The notes below the pieces were generated by a model. That model was not told the DNA's origin, made no database searches, and was given only the letters and a program-made list of their open reading frames with translations. A program made the translations under genes and the position numbers. This document shows, in pieces, positions 59,798-64,000 of a stretch of 64,000 bases of DNA; position 1 is the stretch's first letter; each line of letters starts with the position of its first letter. Location of the stretch: positions 2,232,001-2,296,000 of the forward strand of contig NZ_JAVDWH010000001.1 in the NCBI RefSeq assembly GCF_031457275.1, written 5' to 3'. Source of the DNA: Aeromicrobium panaciterrae. GTDB lineage: Bacteria > Actinomycetota > Actinomycetes > Propionibacteriales > Nocardioidaceae.

Positions 59798-59810
59798 GCT
59801 TCTACGCTAG

Positions 59811-61418
59811 CTAGTGGTCAATACGCGGATCCACGCCGTGCTTGCGCAGCCCGTACGTGAACGCGTCCACGAGCGCCTCCCACGAGGCTTCGATGATGTT
59901 GGCGCCGACACCAACCGTGACCCATACGTCCTTGCCGTCCGTGGTCTCGATCAGGACGCGCGTGATGGCGTCGGTGCCATGGCCCTGGTCGAGGATGCGT
60001 ACGCGGAAGTCGATCAGGTGGAATCGAGCGACGTCGGGATAGACCTGTTCGATCGCCTGACGCAGCGCATGGTCGAGCGCGTTGACCGGGCCGTTGCCTT
60101 CGCCGATGACAGCGAGACGCACTCCCCCGGCGGTCAGCTTGACCGTGGCTTCCGACGACGCTTCTTCGCCACGAGCCGACTCGGCGAGCACTCGCCACGA
60201 CTCGACATCGAAGTACGAAGGGCGAGCGCCTTCCATCTCCTCGGCGAGCAGCAGCTCGAACGATGCGTCTGCAGCCTCGAATGTGTAGCCGTCCTGCTCC
60301 ATCTGCTTGACCCGGTCCGTCACCCGGGCAAGCCGCTTGGCGTCGTTGGCCAGGTCGTAGCCCAGCTCCTTGCCCTTGAGCTCGATCGTTGCGCGACCGG
60401 CCATCTCGGAAACCAGCAGGCGCATGTCGTTGCCGACCAGCGCTGGGTCGATGTGCTGGTAGAGGTTGGGATCGACGCGGATCGCACTCGCATGCAGTCC
60501 CGCCTTGTGAGCGAAGGACGACACTCCCGTGTACGGCTGACGAGCCGACGGCGGGTAGTTGGTGATCTCGGCGATCGCATGCGCGATGCGAGTGGCCTCG
60601 GCGAGCTTGCCCTCGGGCAGCACCTGCATGTCGAACTTGAGCTCCAGATTGGCGACGCAGGTGATCAGATCGGCGTTGCCCGTACGTTCGCCGTAACCGT
60701 TGATGCAGCCCTGCACGTGGGTGACTCCGGCTTGCACGGCAGCCATGGAGTTGGCGACGGCGCAGCCCGTGTCGTTGTGGGCGTGGATGCCAAGGCGTGC
60801 GCCGGTGGTGGCGACGTCCGTGACGATCTCGCTGACCCAATGAGGCAGCATGCCGCCGTTGGTGTCGCAGAGGATGACGACTTCGGCTCCGGCGTCAGCG
60901 GCGGTCGCTGCCACCTCGAGCGCGTAGTCACGGTTGGCGCGGTAGCCGTCGAAGAAGTGCTCCAGGTCGACGAAGACCCGCTGACCTTCCTCGCGCAGGT
61001 GGGTAACGCTGTCGCGAACCATGGCGAGGTTCTCGGCGAGCGTCGTACGCAACGCCAGCTCGACGTGGCGATCGTGGCTCTTGGCGACCAGCGTGACGAC
61101 CGAAGCGCCGGACTCGCGCAGCGCAGCGACAAGCTCGTCATCCGCGGCGACTCCGTCAGCGCGGCGCGTGGCACCGAACGCAGCCAGTGTGGCGTGCTTG
61201 AGGTCAAGCTCCTTGGCGGCAAGGGCGAAGAATTCGGTGTCCTTGGGGTTCGAACCGGGCCAGCCGCCTTCGATGTAGCCGACTCCGAGATCGTCGAGAT
61301 GCCGCGCAATGTGCATCTTGTCCTGCACCGAGAGGTTGAGCCCCTCCTGCTGGGCGCCATCGCGCATCGTCGTGTCGTAGACGTGAAAGTCGCTCACGTG
61401 CTGCTTGCCTGCCGTCAC
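59811..61418 (-). CDS. cimA: Citramalate synthase CimA
   Basis: A 535-residue enzyme condensing pyruvate with acetyl-CoA to (R)-citramalate, the threonine-independent entry to isoleucine. GTG start at 61418 with AAGGA upstream. Motifs: YDTTMRDGAQQEGLNLS, GIHAHNDTGCAVANS, NGYGERTGNADLI, and a C-terminal LeuA-type regulatory domain (about 400-535, LIDFRVRILDQGHGTDAITRV). The N-terminal motif YIEGGWPGSNPKD favours CimA over 2-isopropylmalate synthase. The Ile-rich leader upstream independently supports an isoleucine role. Confidence 0.93.
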   Translation of the reverse strand: MTAGKQHVSDFHVYDTTMRDGAQQEGLNLSVQDKMHIARHLDDLGVGYIEGGWPGSNPKDTEFFALAAKELDLKHATLAAFGATRRADGVAADDELVAALRESGASVVTLVAKSHDRHVELALRTTLAENLAMVRDSVTHLREEGQRVFVDLEHFFDGYRANRDYALEVAATAADAGAEVVILCDTNGGMLPHWVSEIVTDVATTGARLGIHAHNDTGCAVANSMAAVQAGVTHVQGCINGYGERTGNADLITCVANLELKFDMQVLPEGKLAEATRIAHAIAEITNYPPSARQPYTGVSSFAHKAGLHASAIRVDPNLYQHIDPALVGNDMRLLVSEMAGRATIELKGKELGYDLANDAKRLARVTDRVKQMEQDGYTFEAADASFELLLAEEMEGARPSYFDVESWRVLAESARGEEASSEATVKLTAGGVRLAVIGEGNGPVNALDHALRQAIEQVYPDVARFHLIDFRVRILDQGHGTDAITRVLIETTDGKDVWVTVGVGANIIEASWEALVDAFTYGLRKHGVDPRIDH

Positions 61419-61468
61419 TGGTCAATCCTTCGTTGTGTCATCTCAGTCAATCCAACAGCTGTATCCAT

Positions 61469-61497
61469 AAAAAATGCCCCCCATGGCAATGGGAGGC
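61469..61497 (-). terminator. Intrinsic terminator in cimA leader
   Basis: GCCTCCCAT and ATGGGGGGC form a 9-bp stem with one U-G pair and a 4-nt loop, followed at once by a run of six U. This is the only textbook U-tract terminator seen in the window. It sits 17 nt past the leader-peptide stop and about 50 nt before cimA, so it must be bypassed for cimA expression. Confidence 0.85.
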
Positions 61498-61498
61498 A

Positions 61499-61530
61499 GC
61501 GCGTCGGGCGTAGTTCAGTGCCCGGCGCGC
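61499..61530 (-). promoter_or_regulatory. Hairpin 1:2 in cimA leader
   Basis: GCGCGCCGGGC pairs with GCCCGACGCGC, ten pairs and one mismatch, with the leader-peptide stop in its loop. Ribosome position on the leader would decide whether it forms. Confidence 0.6.
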
Positions 61531-61559
61531 CTGTCGATAATGATCGAGATGATCGTCAT
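61515..61559 (-). CDS. Candidate cimA leader peptide, isoleucine-rich
   Basis: A 14-residue frame MTIISIIIDRRAGH: five isoleucines in the first eight codons, all ATC or ATT. It lies upstream of the intrinsic terminator and cimA on the same strand. The ATG has no ribosome site, but the -10 hexamer TAGACT lies seven nt before it, so a leaderless mRNA is likely. Such peptides control Ile/Leu/Val genes by ribosome stalling when charged tRNA is short. Confidence 0.75.
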   Translation of the reverse strand: MTIISIIIDRRAGH

Positions 61560-61566
61560 GTCGGCC

Positions 61567-61576
61567 AGTCTAGACT
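61567..61576. promoter_or_regulatory. Shared palindromic -10 element for divergent leaderless transcripts
   Basis: AGTCTAGACT is a perfect 10-bp palindrome that supplies the -10 hexamer TAGACT on both strands. On the minus strand transcription would start at the leader-peptide ATG (61559); on the plus strand within about 3 nt of the ATG at 61586. No strong -35 is visible on either side. Confidence 0.5.
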
Positions 61577-61585
61577 GAGCGATCT

Positions 61586-62266
61586 ATGAGCGCCAGACCC
61601 GTACCGGTGCCGCGCGTCGTCACCATTGCGTACGTCGTGCTGACTGCCCAACCGCTGGATCGCGAGGATCTCGTCCCGTTGCCGGAGCGGTCGCTGCTGA
61701 GACTCCGCGGCAGCACGGTCAAGGACCTCAATCGGATGAGCGGCCTGTCGTACCAACGGCTCGTCTCGCGCAGCGTCAGCGCGGGCGCCGCACGGCTCGC
61801 TGCAGAAGAGGCGCTCCAAGAGGCGCTGACGATCGCCGACGAGCACGACGGCCTGGTCGTCGACCTTCAAACGCCACGGGTCGCCGATGCGCCCGAGACG
61901 TCCCCACGTCCGGCGTCAGCTCTGTTTACGTTCGAGTACGACCTCCAGGACGTCACCACGATCCGCACGCACGGACTCAACGTCCTCGGACTGCCGGAGA
62001 TCATGGTGCGCGACGTCCCGGAGGACAAGCGTCAGATGTACGACATGGTTGTCGTCGGCCTGGTCCACCGCCTCCTCGACGAGTGGCCCCAGCATGATCC
62101 CGTCGGTCCCGCCCGCGTAACGCTGGGCGACATCGCCGCAGGCTATGACGGCGGCGACACGGCCGCGACCGAGCAGGGCGTCGGCATATTGATCGACTAC
62201 GACGCGACAGAACACCTCCTGGACGTGTCGCTGATCGACGACCCAGCCACCTTGTTCGGGAACTGA
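61586..62266 (+). CDS. Conserved-looking protein of unknown function
   Basis: A 226-residue protein with no domain that I recognise. Its ATG lies just past the shared -10 element. The sequence has a hydrophobic strand near the start (VVTIAYVVLTAQPL), Arg-rich RSLLRLRG, and an ordered region around HGLNVLGLPEIMVRDVPEDKRQMYDMVVVGLVHRLLDEWP (motif extent only). The end is acidic. It is soluble, not a membrane protein, and codon use is like its neighbours. The next gene follows by 1 nt, so they form a transcription unit. Confidence 0.65.
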   Translation: MSARPVPVPRVVTIAYVVLTAQPLDREDLVPLPERSLLRLRGSTVKDLNRMSGLSYQRLVSRSVSAGAARLAAEEALQEALTIADEHDGLVVDLQTPRVADAPETSPRPASALFTFEYDLQDVTTIRTHGLNVLGLPEIMVRDVPEDKRQMYDMVVVGLVHRLLDEWPQHDPVGPARVTLGDIAAGYDGGDTAATEQGVGILIDYDATEHLLDVSLIDDPATLFGN

Positions 62267-62267
62267 C

Positions 62268-64000
62268 ATGAATGTCCACATGCAGGTCGGTCGGCGACGC
62301 GCACTCCGCGAGACCCTCGCTGCACTTCGCCCGCTGGAACCAACGTCAGTCGCAGTGGTGACGAGCCGGTCTCGTGGGCCTTGGATACGTCGGGCGCACC
62401 GCTGGTTCCCGGAAGCCAGCATTTTGGTTTTGTCGCCTGCTGGGCGCGCGTCTGCCGCACGGCCCGCGCTGCAGAACTCGAAGTTCGATGTGGTGATCGA
62501 TGACGTCGCCTTCGCTCCGTCCGCCAAGACCATCTGGTGGATGTTGCGACAGGTTGAGGAGCACGGCGCCTACGTCTCGCTCGAGCGGGGCTCGAACCTT
62601 GTCGATCGCCTCGCCGAGGTCCAGGCGCCAGTCGACGCGAACATGCGCGAGACCGACCCTTCCTGGGCTCGCACAGCACAACTGCGAGGCGCGCTGGGCG
62701 AGGTCACGAGCGGGAAACACATCACCGTCGCCCGTCGACGAGGCCGTCGCTACCTGGTTGACCTGGCGGCCTTCGGCGACGTCTCGCAAGACAGGAGTCT
62801 GATCGATCTCGGGTACGTGCACAGCATCGATTCGGTCTGGGTGAGACGACAGGCCACCACCCCCGGCGTGCTAACTGTTCAGGTGAGCAACGAGGGCACG
62901 CGCTGGATCGATGTCGCCAAGATCAAGCTGACCGGCGCGAGGCACGTGGGTGTCGGACGCTTCGCCAGGCAGGTGTGGACACGACACGTGCGGCTGGTGA
63001 GTCCTGACGGCGTGGAGATCCGTGACGTCGAGGTGCGAGCACTTCCTGCTGAGAGCAGCTCGACCTTGAGACACAAGCTGGCGGTGTCGCAGCGCACCGA
63101 CGGTTTCGGCGAACGGCTCAACGCCATGGTGGCCGCCATACGCCTTGCCCGGCTGATGGGACTCACCTTCCAGTACTCGTGGACAAACCGGTACGTCGAC
63201 GACGCCTTGCACGCGATCGAGCCCGCCGCCAACATGTTCACGCAGGAGTTCCGCGACACGTACGAGGGCGAGAATGACTCGACCAACATCATCACGCTGG
63301 GGCCCGATGACCAGACCCTTGAAGAGCTGGACCGTCGACTCGTACGCGCGATCGGGCTCTCGTGCAAAAGCCACGGACTTGATCGGCACCTGTCATCGAC
63401 GGACTTTCCCGAGCTAGCCGAGAACTATTCGCGCGAGTTCAGCGAGATCGGGTTCTCTGCCCAACGGCAAGCCGCAGTGGACGCGGCGCGTGAGCTGGAC
63501 CTGGATGACGGCATGGCGGCAATCCATCTGCGCGGCGGTGACCTGATAGTCGGCTTCTTTCGCGAATCATCGCGGTTCATGTCCAAGGCGATGGCCCTCC
63601 CCGTCGCACGTGCGGCGGTCCGGCACCTACATGCGGAAGGCCGGACGGTTCTGGCCGTTGGGCAGGAGCAGGATGTGCTCGACGAGCTGCGAGACACCGA
63701 GGGCGTCATGAGCATCAATGACCTGGCGCAACCGACCTGGACCAGCAGGGCGGACAAGGCGCTGTTCGACCTCACCGTGATGACCCGCGCAGATCTGATG
63801 GTCGCGGCAACAAGTGGCTTCGCCCAGCAAGCTTCCAAGATCTCGGGGCGAGCCGTGGTGAATCCCAACGATCTGTTCTCTGCCGAGCAGCAGCACCGCC
63901 TCATCATTGATGACCTGACCCTCAACGAGAGTCGGTACCACCCGCTCCAGTCGGCCTACGCCTGGTGGTCCGCGTACCACGTGGTCCGACATTCCCTCGA
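62268..64000 (+). CDS. Partial large protein with fucosyltransferase-like C-terminal part
   Basis: The frame starts at ATG 62268, 1 nt after the preceding stop, and runs off the right edge with at least 577 codons and no stop. Residues 1-110 look like an alpha/beta (perhaps methyltransferase-like) domain (TSVAVVTSRSRGPW, FDVVIDDVAF). About 175-265 is beta-rich with VSNEGTRWID and GVGRFARQVW, resembling discoidin-type carbohydrate-binding modules. From about 280 the motif GFGERLNAMVAAIRLARLMG, then AIHLRGGDLIVG and VAATSGFAQQASK, recalls GT-B fucosyltransferases (G-x-G-x-R and H-x-R-x-G-D). The function is likely a glycan-modifying enzyme; the sugar is unknown. Similarity is by motif only. Confidence 0.55.
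   Translation, partial: MNVHMQVGRRRALRETLAALRPLEPTSVAVVTSRSRGPWIRRAHRWFPEASILVLSPAGRASAARPALQNSKFDVVIDDVAFAPSAKTIWWMLRQVEEHGAYVSLERGSNLVDRLAEVQAPVDANMRETDPSWARTAQLRGALGEVTSGKHITVARRRGRRYLVDLAAFGDVSQDRSLIDLGYVHSIDSVWVRRQATTPGVLTVQVSNEGTRWIDVAKIKLTGARHVGVGRFARQVWTRHVRLVSPDGVEIRDVEVRALPAESSSTLRHKLAVSQRTDGFGERLNAMVAAIRLARLMGLTFQYSWTNRYVDDALHAIEPAANMFTQEFRDTYEGENDSTNIITLGPDDQTLEELDRRLVRAIGLSCKSHGLDRHLSSTDFPELAENYSREFSEIGFSAQRQAAVDAARELDLDDGMAAIHLRGGDLIVGFFRESSRFMSKAMALPVARAAVRHLHAEGRTVLAVGQEQDVLDELRDTEGVMSINDLAQPTWTSRADKALFDLTVMTRADLMVAATSGFAQQASKISGRAVVNPNDLFSAEQQHRLIIDDLTLNESRYHPLQSAYAWWSAYHVVRHSL

Noticed and set aside
61247..61256. GGTTCGAACC, like a tRNA T-loop
   Set aside because: It lies in cimA coding sequence, and no acceptor, D or anticodon arms are found around it.
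61415..61441. Second mini-frame (ATG to TGA) that overlaps the cimA GTG
   Set aside because: It contains the cimA ribosome site itself and has no notable codons; probably chance.
59814..61589. 591-residue open frame on the plus strand
   Set aside because: Antisense of cimA; GC-rich codon structure keeps the frame open.

Overview
The window comes from a high-GC Gram-positive bacterium (Actinobacteria). Reasons: uniformly GC-rich coding sequence, tightly packed operons with ATGA overlaps, frequent GTG/TTG starts, probable leaderless transcripts, and gene order. The minus-strand series smc - ftsY - amt/glnB/glnD - ffh - rpsP - KH protein - rimM - trmD - rplS - lepB - rnhB - DUF2469 - yraN - comM - dprA - xerC - M23 peptidase - rpsB - tsf - pyrH - frr - cdsA - rlmN matches the known order in Mycobacterium tuberculosis (about Rv2922c down to Rv2880c). 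A Nocardioidaceae-type organism is a reasonable guess, but it is inference. No rRNA, tRNA, CRISPR array, insertion sequence or prophage was seen.

Layout. 1-2.8 kb: start of an acyl-CoA ligase, a crotonase, and a Tat-exported metallophosphoesterase. 2.8-11 kb: rlmN, a transglutaminase plus circularly permuted ATP-grasp/alpha-E pair, a large secreted SGNH hydrolase with a PT-rich linker, and an SDR/NTF2-like pair. 11-15.2 kb: cdsA, frr, pyrH, tsf and rpsB. 15.2-24.9 kb: a double-LytM peptidase, xerC, a cupin and GGDEF-EAL insertion flanked by 22-bp direct repeats, dprA-comM-yraN, DUF2469, rnhB and lepB. 24.9-29.1 kb: rplS, an ammonium transporter inserted between rplS and trmD, then trmD-rimM-khpA-rpsP. 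29.2-33.3 kb: accessory genes (MpaB-like, TetR, crotonase, PhnA, sterol desaturase family, ArsC family). 33.3-37 kb: a heterodimeric ABC exporter. 37-46 kb: ffh and a nitrogen cluster (two amt-glnB pairs plus glnD), then ftsY. 46-50 kb: smc and a conserved small coiled-coil protein. 50-55.5 kb: PH-domain membrane proteins, GNAT, dus, a lipoprotein and glyS. 55.6-58.6 kb: a zinc-uptake operon ending in its own Zur repressor. 58.6-64 kb: GNAT, a membrane protein, cimA with an attenuator-like leader, an unknown gene, and a truncated fucosyltransferase-like gene.

How it works together. Most of the window is core machinery: ribosomal proteins and rRNA/tRNA modification, protein export (Ffh, FtsY, LepB), chromosome maintenance (Smc, XerC, DprA) and phospholipid precursor synthesis. 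Three control circuits can be read directly. (1) Nitrogen: GlnR-type boxes lie upstream of two of three ammonium transporters, with two nearly identical PII proteins and GlnD. (2) Zinc: two Zur boxes 21 bp apart overlap the promoter of znuACB-zur, and one covers the start codon. (3) Isoleucine: cimA is preceded by a 14-residue leader peptide with five Ile codons and a textbook intrinsic terminator, which looks like a ribosome-mediated attenuator. The leader and the divergent gene appear to share one palindromic -10 element.
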